From the NCBI GenBank assembly GCA_948567375.1, contig OX419758.1:51103473-51167472 (forward strand): DNA of 64,000 nucleotides, read 5' to 3'. Source of the DNA: Lunularia cruciata. Lineage: Eukaryota; Streptophyta; Marchantiopsida; Lunulariales; Lunulariaceae. The translations under genes were made by a program, and so were the position numbers. This document shows, piece by piece, positions 22,950 to 34,639 of the stretch (position 1 is its first letter; each line of letters begins with the position of its first letter). The notes below the pieces were generated by a model. The model had not been told where the DNA came from and searched no databases. It worked only from the letters and a program-made list of their open reading frames with translations.

Positions 22950-24480
22950 ATGGAGGCTCTTGGAAGAAAATTTCACTTTCAGTTCTTGAATCCATTTCAC
23001 ATCAAGATTATGTACATCTAGCACAAAAGCAAGTAAAAATATATTTCATTTACCATTTTGGAGTAGAATTCATGGACATAATGATGAATTTGCCAAAAAT
23101 GATTATTCTACTTATGGTGATATATGATAGAGAGTGAGATTTGACAATCTACATTTTGTTATGATGCAATGGATCTGAATATACTAAATCCTATCCCTTT
23201 CAACACTGAAGTAGAAATCCATTATGTGGTTAGACTAAAAGTGATGATTAGGGATGTTGTAGTCCGCAATTTTGGTGACAAATACTATCAACAAGTGATA
23301 GAGTCTAAGGTCCCAATGGTAGTCCCAATAGTCAGTGCACCATCCTTAATGATCATATTAACCGTCTATTGAAGCAAGAAGTAGCAATTAAGCATTTGCC
23401 ATATATACAAATCATGGAGCCATAGTTGCAAGATCTGATGCAAGTAATGCAAAGGATATTGAACAAGTTTTGGGAGATCAAGATGACAATAGAGGCATTG
23501 CAAAGTCAAATACATACCTTCAAGAATAATCAAGTAATGCAAGAAAGGGAAACATCCCAAAACCCAATACCAGTACATAGAGAGTCACTCATACCAATGA
23601 CATTAGCTTGTATCAACATTGTTACTAGAGATAAAGAAGATGTATTGTCTCTTGTAAGGCGTTAGTGGATAGTGTTCCATGGGAGTAGTGGAAAATTGAA
23701 CCCCAAAAATGAACCAATACTTTCAATTATTCACAATTGAGATCATTGATCATTTTGTCTGCATGTTTGCATGTGGTACTTGATCGATACAACCCTCACA
23801 TGGTACTATGCTTGGGGATGATCAATGTTGGAAAAAGAAAGAGAGATTGCTTGGATGATAATGCAAGAATGGCTGCTAAAGAATTTCTAATCTATGGATT
23901 CCTTGCAAATAGCCCAAACTTGATTATGGGAGTTGAAGTAGAAGAACAACACACAAGAGTAAATGGAGGCATTTCTTGATATGTAGGTCACAATAATAGA
24001 TATGAGTCTAGTAGAAGCTCTTGACAATTTCAAACAAGGGTTAAAAGAGTAAATTCACCAATAGGTAATGGAACAAAATCCTTGCACTATTTTGAAGCCA
24101 TTTCTTATGCTCAAAGAATAGAAAAAATGCTTAGAAGAGGTGAAGAGGTAGTCTCCACTCAACATTATCAAGCTGAAACACTACACTTTGGTGGACCAAT
24201 TCCTATAGAATGGTGCAAAATTTGGTTCTAAGACCAAGGAGCACAACTACACCAAGGAGAATAGGGATGGGTCAAAGAAAGAAGAGATGGAGTCATGTGA
24301 GGGGAAAGTGCTTGAGAAAAACAATGACGTTTTTATAATTGTGATTGAGTTGTGCATCAATTAACCATCAGTTGTCGGGCTTGTCCTTGTAAAGGCTCTT
24401 CCTTGATACAGGCAACCTTTGAACAACATGTAGAGATGAATTGAAGAGGAGGTTGCTAAAATCACATTGGAAAACAAAGA
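22950..24480 (+). pseudogene. gag block of element B (fossil)
   Basis: Family gag: the part around 23,010-23,130 reads IYFIYHFGVEFMDIMMNLPK, equivalent to VYHFGAEFMDKVMNSPN in element C. The capsid-like part lies around 23,740-24,180 and knuckle remains near 24,340. Confidence 0.75.
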
Positions 24481-24559
24481 TTGCTAATAAATGTACCTCA
24501 TGGCCTTACGGGCTCAATGGAAAAGAGTAAAAGCAAGGGTAGGGGGGAGGGAGTAAGAG

Positions 24560-24990
24560 GATGAGTGGCCATAGGTTTAGGAAGATAAACACACAACTGA
24601 TTGTTGTAAATGGAGGCCTAAAAGGCAATCAAGTGAGATTATTGATAGACCCTAGAGCAACAAATAATTTCTTGTCTTGCTCTATTGCAATAAGGTTGGA
24701 GATGGAACTATAGAAGGATGAGAATGAAGAAGTAGAGTTACCTAATAATCAAATAGAGAGGATTGAGTTGTTGTCTAGAAAGGCATCACTCTTTGTAGGC
24801 AAGTATCAAGATGAAATCGAGTAGAAAGTGATACAATTAGCTTGTTACAATGTGATTTTAGGCATGCCATAGATGGAGCACTGCAACCCCATGGTTGATT
24901 GGGGAAGAAAATAGTGATAACTAGCCAATGGAAGATCATTGGGGTTAAAGAAAGATCCCAAAGGTGAAAAATACCTCTCTTTGTTATGGA
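24560..24990 (+). pseudogene. Protease block of element B (fossil)
   Basis: Aspartic protease region aligned with 28,360-28,720 of element C. The local reading includes NQVRLLIDPRATNNFLS, corresponding to the active-site loop, and a GMP-MEHCNPMVDW motif near 24,865-24,900. Confidence 0.7.
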
Positions 24991-25089
24991 GACAATAGTT
25001 ATCAATAAAATAGATAACTCTTTTTATTGTTTAATAAGAGAAGTCAAGAATGCACAACTCAAAGGAAAAATTCTTGAGAATTTGAAAGA

Positions 25090-25857
25090 TGTGGTTAATG
25101 AGTTTCAAGATGTTTTTTGGATGATTTACTCTTAAGATTACCACCAAAAAGGAGACTAGATTATAAAATCAAGATGTTTCCTTGGAAGACATGTCCTTGT
25201 AAGGGCCCATATAGACTATCACCTCATGAATTGGAGGAGCATAAGGCTCAAATTGAGGATATGTTATAGAAAGGGTTTATATAACCCAACGTATCATCAT
25301 ATGGGGCTCTTGTCTTGTTTGTGAAGAAATATGGTACAATACGCATGTGCATTGACTATCAAGGCCTAAATCAACAAACAATAAAGACAAAATACCCATT
25401 ACTTTGCATAGATGACCTGTTTGATCAACTAATTGGGGCAAAACACTTCACCAAACTTGATCTATAGAGCAATTACAATTAAATCAAGATTGTGGAGGAA
25501 AACATACACAAATTACCTTTCAAACAAGGTACATTCACTTTGAATACGTGGTGATGCTATATGACCTCACCAATGCACCAACTATTTCATGAGTTTGATG
25601 AATGATATATTTCATTGATACTTGGATAAATCTATCACTATTTTCCTTGATGACATCTTAATCTATAATAGAACAATGATTGAGCACAAGCAATATTTTC
25701 AAGAAGTCCTCCAAGTTTTTTGATAGAATTAGTTGTATGAAAAAATATCAAAGTGCAAGTTTGGCAAGTCTGAAGTAGACTACTTGGGACATAGAGTGAG
25801 TGGAAAAGGTATCTAAGTACAAAGAGAGAAACTAGAGGTCATTCAAAAATAGGGTGC
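25090..25857 (+). pseudogene. Reverse transcriptase block of element B, first part (fossil)
   Basis: Gypsy RT with readable [11 protein letters not shown] (about 25,346-25,378) and [18 protein letters not shown] (about 25,750-25,803). It is cut at 25,857 by the insertion of element C and continues at 32,445. Confidence 0.8.
25853..25857. repeat. Target site duplication, left copy (element C)
   Basis: GGTGC directly before the C 5' LTR, repeated exactly at 32,445-32,449. Confidence 0.9.
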
Positions 25858-26592
25858 TATAATACCAAGAGCTAGCCATATGATCTAGATGTGAAATTTG
25901 GTTTGGTAACATCTAGAATGATGTTATACATGATGGTCAAAATAGATCAGATAGAAGTATCACCAAAAGAGTACTTCTACTAATAGGGCAAAAACTGAAA
26001 TAGACTTGAGAACCTCAGAACCAATAGCTAGACATATGATTTAAAGGTGAGAATTGGTTTGGTAACATTTGGAAAGATGTTACACATGATAGACTAAACA
26101 AATCAGAAAGAGGTATCACCAAAAGAGGACTTCTACTAATGGAGTAGGAACCAAAATATACCTAAAATCTTTGAAGGCAATTTTGGAGGCCTAAACGGAT
26201 GAATTAGGCCTCAAAAATGTGCACATTTCCCCTAGCAAAGAAAAGGTTGGCCTTCCTTCCCCCTGCTTTGTCTCATCGAGAGCTTTCCAATGGTACCTTA
26301 CTCACATGATTCTGAGACTCCTACAGGAAGATTCCCTAAAAGATTCCCTCCAATAAAAGCTTGTTTGACCAACCAGATAGGACATAGACCGACATGTCAC
26401 CCATCCAAGTAAGTAATCCAAGGGTGGAGCTTGCTGACATGTCACCTATCTGTGTGCCTAATCCTATGGTGGAGCTTCCTTGGAGTAGATCCTCTTTGTC
26501 TATATAATAAAGAGAAGGTGCTCCCTTGGGATACCAAATGTTTGAGCGTGTAATCTGTGTTTTCTCTCTTCTCTTGTCCTTGGAATATTACA
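25858..26592 (+). repeat. 5' LTR of element C
   Basis: 735 bp, starts TATAATACC (degraded TG) and ends TATTACA. It contains two tandem U3 repeats of about 165 bp beginning near 25,862 and 26,020, each with the core 'atcaccaaaagag-acttct'. TATA box and poly-purine stretches lie near the 3' end. Confidence 0.93.
26501..26510 (+). promoter_or_regulatory. TATA box in the element C 5' LTR
   Basis: tcTATATAATAAag about 90 bp before the LTR end, conserved in every LTR of this family in the window (for example 32,353 and the complements in G, H and A). Likely the core promoter of the element transcript. Confidence 0.65.
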
Positions 26593-26593
26593 A

Positions 26594-26604
26594 TGGTATC
26601 AGAG
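26594..26604 (+). other. Primer binding site of element C
   Basis: TGGTATCAGAG one base after the 5' LTR, a perfect match to the plant initiator tRNA-Met primer site. Confidence 0.9.
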
Positions 26605-26732
26605 TAAGTGTCTTAGTCCAAGAGAGTGGATCATCCCTCTTAGAAGAGCACAAACTACTGAAATTGAGTAATTTGAGGTGGAGAATATAGAGTAATTGCT
26701 AGACTTAGGAAGGACTTTAGAGAGCGGATGGG

Positions 26733-28280
26733 ATGGATGCACCAGGAGGACAATTTCCCACACCTAGCTTTCCATTCTTGAATCCATTCCACATCAAGGT
26801 TATGTACATCCAACCTGAGAACATGAAGGTATCTCTAGTTTATCACTTTGGTGCAGAATTCATGGACAAGGTGATGAACTCACCAAACCCGGTGATTCTA
26901 CCTGAGGTGATATATGACAGAGAGTGGGATTTGACAATCTACATTCTATAATGATGATATGGATGTGAATGTCCCAAATCCTCTCCCTTTTAACATTCAA
27001 GTAGAAATCCATTATGTAGTGAGACCAAAAGTGATGTTTAGAGATTTTGTGGTTAGGAATTTTGGCAAGGAGTATCAACAAGCGATAGCTTCTGAGGTCC
27101 CAATGGTAGTTCTAATAGTTTGTGCGCCTTGAATATGTGTTGAAGTAGACATTAGAAATTGAGTGTTACAAGAACCATGGATCCGCAATTGCAAGAGCTG
27201 GTGCGAGGAATACAAGGGATGTTGAATGAATTTTGAGAGATTAAGATGACCATGGAGACATTATAAAGTCAAGTGCAGATCCTTAGGAACGATCAAGCCA
27301 TGCAAGAAGAAGAGCCGTACCAAAACCCAATACCTACAACTAAAGTACTTAGAGAGGCACTTGTGCCTACGAACCCTATTAACAATGAAGCCACATTGCT
27401 ACTCTGGATGAAGAAGACCTGCAACATTGAGCCCTACAAGAGATACCGTATGATGGGAGTAGTGGAAAATTGGATCTTGAGAATGAATTGATATTTTTGA
27501 TTGTTCTCAACAAAGATCACGGAGCATGCCGTAGGCGTGTTTGCATGTGGATACTTGACTGATAAAGCCCTCACATGGTATGATGCTTGGGAACGATCCA
27601 TGATGGCAAAGAGAAGGGAGATCACGTGGACAACAATGCAAGAAGGATTGCTGAAGAATTTCCAATCAGTGGATTCTGTGCAGATAGCTTGAACCCGACT
27701 ATGGAGATTGAGATAGAAGAACAACATACAAGAGTACGTGGAGGCATTTTTGGATCTACAAGTTGCAATAACCGACATGAGTCTAGCAGAGCCTCTTGAC
27801 AATTTCAGACGAGGGTTAAAGGAGCGGATTTGCCAAGAAGTCATGGTGCAAAATCCTCGCACGGTATTTGAAGCCATTGCTTGTGCACAAACAATAGCAA
27901 GAGCATTAGATGGAGGTGAAGAAGTATTTCTACCTCAACATTATCGGGCAAAAATGCCACACATGGGTGGACCAGTACTAATGGAATTGGGCAACCTTTG
28001 ATTTTGAGATCGAGGAGCACAACCGCTTCAAGGGGAGCGTGGACAGGTAGAAGAACCAAGAGATGGAGTCCCACAAGGAGAAGGAACTTAAGGAGAATAA
28101 CGCCATTGTTACAATTGTGGCTATATTGGGCATATATCTACCAACTATCGCACTTTTTTTTCCTAGAGGCCCTTGGCCTTCATACAGGCAATCTTTGAAC
28201 AACATGGAGAGGCACATTGAAGAGGAGGAGGTGGAAATCACTTCAGAAAATGAAGATCACCAATAAATGTACCTTGCAGC
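26733..28280 (+). pseudogene. gag block of element C (fossil)
   Basis: Starts with the family signature MDAPGGQFPTPSFPFLN. The N-terminal domain is at 26,733-27,130, the capsid-like part at about 27,490-28,000 (LDLQVAITDMSLAEPLDNF), and a knuckle-like CYNCGYIGHIS is near 28,105. It encodes the particle protein in intact relatives. Broken. Confidence 0.8.
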
Positions 28281-28339
28281 CTTACTGGCTCAATAATGAA
28301 GCAGAGAAGCAAGGGAAGGAAGAAGACTAATGTGCAAAG

Positions 28340-28800
28340 ACTCCAAAAGGCAACCTCACAATTGATTGTAATGAATGGAGTCCTAGAAGGCAATCAAGTG
28401 AGAGTGTTAATTGATCTTGATGAGAGCAACAAAGAATTTCTTATCTCGCTATGTTGCAATAAGATTGGGAATGGATCTAGAGAGAGATGGAATGAAGAAG
28501 TAGAGTTGCCTAACAGGTAAACAAAGAGGATTGAATCATTACCTAGATGGGTAACACTCTCTATAGGAGAATATCGGAAGCAATTGAGTGGCAAGTGATA
28601 CAATTAGCTCGTTTTGATGCAATCTTAGGCATGCCATGGATGGAGCATTACAACCCTATGGTAGATTGGAGGAAGAAAGTAGTGAGAACCCATCAATAGT
28701 CAATCATTGGGGTTAAAGAAAAATCACACAAGCAAGAATTGCCTCTATATGTCATAGGGACGGCAACTGTCTATAAGACCGATAGATGTTTCATGGGTCT
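28340..28800 (+). pseudogene. Protease block of element C (fossil)
   Basis: Reads VLEGNQVRVLIDLDESNKEF where relatives show the D-P-G-A active-site loop, followed by the conserved GMPWMEHYNPMVDWRKKVV region (about 28,630-28,680). Confidence 0.75.
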
Positions 28801-28849
28801 AATAAGAGAAGTCTAGAGTGCACAACTCAATGGACAAATTCTTGAGAAA

Positions 28850-29640
28850 TTGAAAGCTATGGTGGATGAATTTCAAGATGTCTTTCTTGATAATCAACCT
28901 TCAAGATTACCTCTAAAAAGGAGAGTAGATCATAAAATTGAGACACTCCCGAGGAAGACACCTCCTTGTAAGGCCCCATATCGCCTATCACCTCATGACT
29001 TGGAGGAGTGTAAGACTCAAATTGAGGAGATGCTATAGAAGAGGTTCATCCAACCTAACATATCACCATATGAGGCTCCTATCTTGTTTGTGAAGAAGAA
29101 GGATGGTATAATGCACATGTGCATTGACTATCGAGGTCTCAATCAACAAATAATGAAGAACAAATACCCCTTACCTTGCATGGATGACCTGTTTGATCAA
29201 CTCCATGGAGCAAGATACTTCACCAAATTGGACTTCAGGAGCGGTTGCAATCAAATCCAAATTGCAGAGGAGGATGTGTACAAAACTGCATTTTGAACCA
29301 AGTATGGCCACTTTGAGTATCTTGCGATGCCTTTTGGCCTCACCAATGCATCTGTCACTTTCATGAGTCTAATGAATGATATATTTTGTCCATACTTGGA
29401 TAAGTCTGTTATCATTTTCTTGGACGATATCTTAGTATATAGTAGCACGATGATGGAACACAAACAACATCTACAAGAGGTCCTCCAAATTCTAAGACAG
29501 AATCAATTGTATGCTAAAATCTCAAAGTGCAAGTTTGGCAAGTCTGAAGTAGATTACTTGGGCATAGAGTAAATGAAAAAGGCATTCAACTATTGACGGA
29601 TAAAAAAGAGGTCATTCAAAAATGGAGTGCCCCAAAAGAT
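28850..29640 (+). pseudogene. Reverse transcriptase block of element C (fossil)
   Basis: Gypsy RT with the usual motif order: PYRLSPHDLEECK, then [11 protein letters not shown] (about 29,117), [29 protein letters not shown] (29,327), catalytic [12 protein letters not shown] (about 29,410-29,445) and [14 protein letters not shown]. RNase H follows directly. Confidence 0.88.
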
Positions 29641-30240
29641 CAGACTCAAGTCAAGAGCTTCTTGGGGTTGACAAGATTCTATCGTAGATTTGTCAAGGAC
29701 TTCTCCAAGGTTGCACAACCTTTAATTGCACTACTTGGCAAGGGGAAGAAGTGGACATGAGGAACCGCACAAGATTTGGCCTTTCAAGAATTGAAAGCTG
29801 CCTTGCTACATGCACCAATCTTGAAGTGGTAACCCAAAATGTCCAATGAAGTTGGCTATAGATGCATCAGGCATAACAATAAGAGCAGTCCTACAATAAG
29901 AGTGGCATGATGGATGGCATCTAATAGCATATTTCTCTTGAAAGTTATTACCGGCAAAGTGCAACTACCACACAATAGAACAAGAAGAGTTGGCTATCAT
30001 TCTAGCAACCAAGCATTGGAAGCATAATCTGGGCAAGAAGGCATTTGTAGTAGAGATAGACCACAAACTTCTAGTCTACCTTGGGACACAAAAGGATCTA
30101 TCTCATCACCAGATTTGGTAGGTAGAGTGGCAACAATGCTTCAACATGACAATCACCTACGTGGAAGGTAAGAAGCAACTTGCAAATACATTCACCTGCA
30201 TGCCAATGGCAAATAAATTAGTGGTAGAGGTTAAGATTAA
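29640..30240 (+). pseudogene. RNase H block of element C (fossil)
   Basis: Follows RT after the SFLGL-TRFYRRFVKDFS segment. The local reading 'KLAIDASGI' marks the start of the gypsy RNase H domain and 'EQEELAIILATKHWKHNLG' its middle. The tether to integrase ends near 30,240. Confidence 0.8.
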
Positions 30241-30329
30241 CCCTGAATTCTGGCCAGAGATTCTGGATGCTACAAAAACTAATCTATAGATTATAGAACC
30301 ACAATCATCCAAAGGCATCACCAGCACCC

Positions 30330-31260
30330 AAGGACTCACCTTTCATGATGGCAGATTATGGATCCCAAATGTCCCAAAATTACGCACCACCATTCTAGCA
30401 TAATGTCATGATTTGGCCATTGTAGGTCATGTCGGAGTGGACAAGACCTTGGATGCAATCCAACGCCATTACTATTGGCCCAAGATGAGCAACGATGTGA
30501 TGGACTATGTGCACAATTGCCTACTTTGTCAACAAAACAAAGGTTCTAATCAAGCTCCTATAGGGCTCCTTCAACCTCTCCCCACTCCTAACCGACGTTG
30601 GGAACAAGTGAATATAGATCTCATCTATGAATTACCCAAGACAACCTCAACGTTTGACTCCATCATGGTCTTTGTGGACCGGCTCAGCAAAATGATTCAT
30701 ATACACCCTACCACCAAGGATGTGACCACTACACAACTAGCTCAATTACTTAGATGCTATCTTCTCTCACCATGGCTTGTCTAGAGTACTTATAACCGAT
30801 GGAGGTACTCAATTCACCAGTTTGTTTTGGCAAACACTCTTTAGTTTCTTCAAAACCAAGTTGGCCATATCCACAACTTACCACCTTCAAACATATGGCC
30901 AATCAGAGCGGGCTTATCGCACAATTTAAGACATGTTACACGACTTCATCTTAGAAGAGCAAGAGAGGTGGGACACCCTACTCTAGTTGGTAGAATTTGC
31001 TTACAAAAATTCAGTGAATGCATCCACCCAGGTCACTCTGTTCTTCTTCATGTATGGTGAGCATCCCTTCACACCTTCTAGCTTGATGAAGATCCATCCT
31101 GTGGCTACCAAGGTCGATGTAGTCAACACATTTTTTTCTAGAATCCAACAAGGTGTGGAGAGCACCAAGCACAGATTACAGATTGCACAAAATCGATGGA
31201 AGCAGTATGTTGATGCATACCGTAGGCACATGGAGTTCAATTTTGGGGATTAAATGTGGC
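30330..31260 (+). pseudogene. Integrase block of element C (fossil)
   Basis: HHCC zinc-binding region (GHVGVDKTLDAIQRHYYWPK, about 30,425-30,485, then CLLCQQNKG). The DDE core follows, starting near 30,640 (FDSIMVFVDRLSKMIHI), with the distal part around 30,950-31,100. It catalyses cDNA insertion in intact relatives. Broken. Confidence 0.85.
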
Positions 31261-31493
31261 TATCGACAACCAAACTCATATTAGTTGGACCTTGTAAGCT
31301 TAGACCTCATTTTATTGAGTCTTTCTCGATTCTTCATTGCGTCGGCGTTGTGGCATATCACCTTGAGCTACCACCACACATGAAGATCTATCCAATGTTC
31401 CATGTTTCCCTACTATGAAAATGTGCTCCCCAATCAGGCCATGGTCATTCCACACAAGACATTTGCCCTTGTCCAACACTCATTGATGGCACA

Positions 31494-31650
31494 AAAGAAT
31501 ACGAAGTGGAACGTATTCTCCAAAAACGCATGTGTGGTACTCGCCATCTATGGGTAGACTATCTAGTACAATGGAAATATTACCTCCTCTATGAAGCAAC
31601 CTGGGAGCCCATTGCCAGTTTGACACATGCACCGGTGTTGGTGCAAGCAT
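31494..31650 (+). pseudogene. Chromodomain at the integrase C-terminus of element C
   Basis: Reads YEVERILQKRMCGTRHLWVD then YLVQWKYYLLYEATWEPIAS. The Y-E-V-E-x-I-L start, YLVQW strand and EATWEP helix cap are the chromodomain hallmarks. In chromoviruses this module is thought to direct insertion to marked chromatin. It is the basis for classing the whole family. Confidence 0.85.
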
Positions 31651-31686
31651 TTGAGCAACAATTGCATAACAAGGACGTTGAGTCTT

Positions 31687-31700
31687 AAAAGGAGAGAGGT
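31687..31700 (+). other. Polypurine tract of element C
   Basis: aaaaggagagaggt next to the 3' LTR start, the expected primer for plus-strand DNA synthesis. Confidence 0.8.
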
Positions 31701-31701
31701 T

Positions 31702-32444
31702 TGTAATACCAAGAGCTAGCCATATGATCTAGATGTGAAATTTGGTTTGGTAATATCTAGAATGATGTTATACATGATGGTCAAAATAGATCAGATAGAA
31801 GTATCACCAAAACAGTACTTCTACTAATAGGGCAAAAACCAAAATAGAATTGAGAACCTTAGAACCAATAGCTAGACATATGATTTAAAGGTGAGAATTG
31901 GTTTGGTAACATCTAGAAGGATGTTACATATGATAGACTAAAAAGATCAGAAAGAGGTATCACCAAAAGGGGACTTCTACAAATAGAGTGGGAACCAAAA
32001 TATGCTTGAAATATGCCTGAAGGTAATTTTGGAGGCCTAAATGGATGTATTAGGTCTCAAAAATGTGCAGATTCCCCCCCCCCCCCCTCATGGAGGAAAG
32101 GCTAGCTATCCCTCTCCCCTGCTTTGTCTTGTTGAGAACTTTCCAACTGTACCTTACGTGATTTTGAGACTCCTACAAGAAGATTCCCTAAAAAATTCCC
32201 TTCGGTCAAAGCTTGTTTGACCAACCAGATAGGACCTAGACCAACATGTCACCCATCCAAGTAAGTAATCCAAGGGTGGAGCTTTCTGACATGTGACATA
32301 TTTGTGTGCCTAATCCTATGGTGGAGCTTCCTTGGAGGAGATCCTCTTTGTCTATATAATAAAGAGAAGGTGCTCCTTTGGGACACCAAATGTTTGAGTG
32401 TATAATTTGTGTTTTCTCTCTTCTCTTGTCCTTGGAGTATTACA
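31702..32444 (+). repeat. 3' LTR of element C
   Basis: 743 bp, TGTAATACC to TATTACA. Partner of 25,858-26,592. A run of 14 C (32,074-32,087) stands where the 5' LTR has only a short C stretch. Confidence 0.93.
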
Positions 32445-32887
32445 GGTGCTTTAGAAGATCAAACTCAACTCAAGAGTGTATTGAGGTTGATAGGTTTATA
32501 TTGTTGATTTGTCAAGGACTTCTCTAAGGTCATACAACCTCTAATGGCACTACTTGGCAAGGGAAAGAAGTGGATGTGGGGAACCAAAAAAAGAACTTGG
32601 CCTTTCAAGAATTGAAAGATGCATTAATATATGCACCAATCTTGAAATGGTTTGACCTAAAATGTCCAATCAAGTTGGTTATAGATGCATCAGGTGTTGC
32701 AATAGGAGCAATCCTACAACATGAATGGAATGATGGATGACACTCAACTACATATTTTTCTCTTGGAAGTTGTTACTAGCAAAACATAACTATCACACCA
32801 CCAAACAAGAAGAGTTGTCCATCATCCTTGCAACCAAGTGTTGGAAACACTATCTTGGCAAGAAGGCATTTGTAGTGGAGATAGAGT
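32445..32887 (+). pseudogene. RT end and RNase H of element B, second part (fossil)
   Basis: Begins with the second GGTGC and the text equivalent to 29,626 onward of element C (agatcaaactcaactcaaga). It continues into RNase H (VIDASGVAIGAILQHEWN) and is cut at 32,887 by element D. Confidence 0.85.
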
Positions 32888-33567
32888 TGTGACCTGGCCT
32901 ATCTTTCACTCAAAGATGAACCTTTGATGGCTATTATGGTAGCACACCATGGACTAATATAAGGCAAGGAACCCCAAATCCATCATACTCCTCCAAGATT
33001 CAAGACATTGCTCACTACAAAACTCAATGAGAGAGAGATAGTTGTGAATCAAAGGATGACAAGTTCCTCCTCACCCTTAGTTTATATACTTGTGAAATTG
33101 TTATGCACTAAAGTTACTAATTATTGGAGTAACTCAAGTTACTAGGCTAAAAGTCAAATAAAGTCAAGAAGCTAAAGAAATATCCATACTCATGGGAACA
33201 TTCCACTAAGCATGTGATCTTATATTGACCCAACCACTAAGTCAAGGATCCCTTCACATGGGCTATCCTTGGACTATAGAAGAATCCAAAACAAAAAGGC
33301 TTATGGGTCCAAGAGTTCTCAACTCTTTCCTCAAGGTCAAACATCTAGGAACTTTACCAAGTCAATACACTAGAATCCAAAATAGTGGTGCTCATCTTTT
33401 CCACTTCCTCTAAAGTAAGGTCTCCTCTATCTTAGCTATGACTAACTTAAGCTAATCATGACTAATGTAGAACTATCCTTTTTCTCTATATAAATAATAT
33501 CTCTCAAGTATTTGTAATACCAAACTAAATATTATAAAACCACACACATGCACAAATGGGTGTTACA
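32888..33567 (-). repeat. 3' LTR of element D
   Basis: On the plus strand it runs TGTGACCTGGCC to GGGTGTTACA. It matches 39,497-40,186 and the solo LTR at 6,297-6,988, with a small gap near 33,000. The adjacent tttacctcccgac is the complement of a polypurine tract (GGGAGGTAAA). Confidence 0.9.
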
Positions 33568-33899
33568 TTTACCTCCCGACTAAGTTTTCACTTTGTCCTC
33601 AAAGTGAAGGTCTCTCTACCTTCTATGATACATCTTAAACTTATCATGCTTAATCCTATCAAAGTTTCTTCCTCCCAACTCCTTGAGATCATAGGTGTAA
33701 TTGCCCCACACCTTCTCTTCTATGAAAGGTCCAAAGTACTTAGGAAAAAACTTCTTTTACACTCTTTTGAATCAAATGGAATCAAACAACATTACCCAAT
33801 CACCTTGTTTGAAAGGCTCCACCTTCTTCTTACCTTGCCTCTTGTCATAGTTCTCCTTTGGGCTTGCTCCACTTAAACCATAACAAGTGCTCATGCCTC

Positions 33900-34576
33900 T
33901 TCCAACTCCATGAGTTAATCCTTTCTTGACTTCTGTACACCACCTTCTTGTGCTTTCTTCAATCTCCTATGAATGCTTTGGAAGGTAGGAAGATCAAAGT
34001 GAATAGGTAAGGTAGACTCAATACCATATACCAATTGAAATGGAGAATATCCAGTGGAAGTCTTCATGGTTGTCTTATACTCCCACAAAATTGCATGAAT
34101 CCTCTTGTCCTAATGATGTTTAGCCCTCTTCATGTATACATCTTTGGCCAACATCATGCACAAGGTCTCATTGGTTTCTGCCAAGCCATTGGAATTTGGC
34201 TTATAGGATGTAGTTACTCTATGTGTGATAGAGAAATGTCATAGCATAGCTCTAGTGATGCTTCTCATAAACTCTCCTCCTTTATCATAAACCAACTCCA
34301 AAGGGCATGCCCTTTGGAAGCAATCACTTTTCCTGCAAAGTGTCCTCCACATACTAAACCTTCATGAAACTCCTTTATGAATCGGATAGACTCTTCCTTA
34401 CCCATTTCTCTTTGAAGTAGACCACATGCTCCTTGGTGAAAAAGAATATCCTCCACCATTGTGTAAGATCTAGATCTTATTGCAAGCTTCATCCCTTCTA
34501 GATAGCTACCTCTTGTCACAAAATCCACAATCTCTTTGTACTCCATTAGAACCTCCTGAGTGACTAAGATTGTCAT
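33900..34576 (-). pseudogene. Integrase block of element D (fossil)
   Basis: HHCC-like part at about 34,300-34,480 (EFHEGLVCGGHFAGKVIAS). Distal core at about 33,990-34,260 (TTSYKPNSNGLAETNETL and TSTGYSPFQLVYGIE, the gypsy integrase motifs). Part of the catalytic core is not represented. Confidence 0.8.
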
Positions 34577-34639
34577 GAGTGATGGAGATTGTCATGAGCT
34601 CCTCATCCAAGAAGGAATCATCCACTGGCTCATCTCCAT

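Larger units (their letters stand above)
25858..32444 (+). mobile_element. Ty3/gypsy chromovirus C, structurally complete
   Basis: A 6,587-bp plus-strand element with all landmarks: 735-bp 5' LTR, tRNA-Met primer site, gag, protease, RT, RNase H, integrase, chromodomain, polypurine tract and 743-bp 3' LTR. Exact 5-bp target duplications (GGTGC) flank it. The chromodomain after integrase places it in the chromoviruses. The LTRs agree at roughly 91-92% by eye, with most changes of the C-to-T/G-to-A kind expected of methylated DNA. At a slow plant rate near 1e-9 per site per year that would mean tens of millions of years (inference). The structure is whole but the reading frames are broken in several places, so it is unlikely to be autonomous. 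Confidence 0.95.

Noticed and set aside
22726-23024. Open stretches across the B 5' LTR end on both strands
   Set aside because: They span the LTR end and primer site, so they cannot be a gene of the element.
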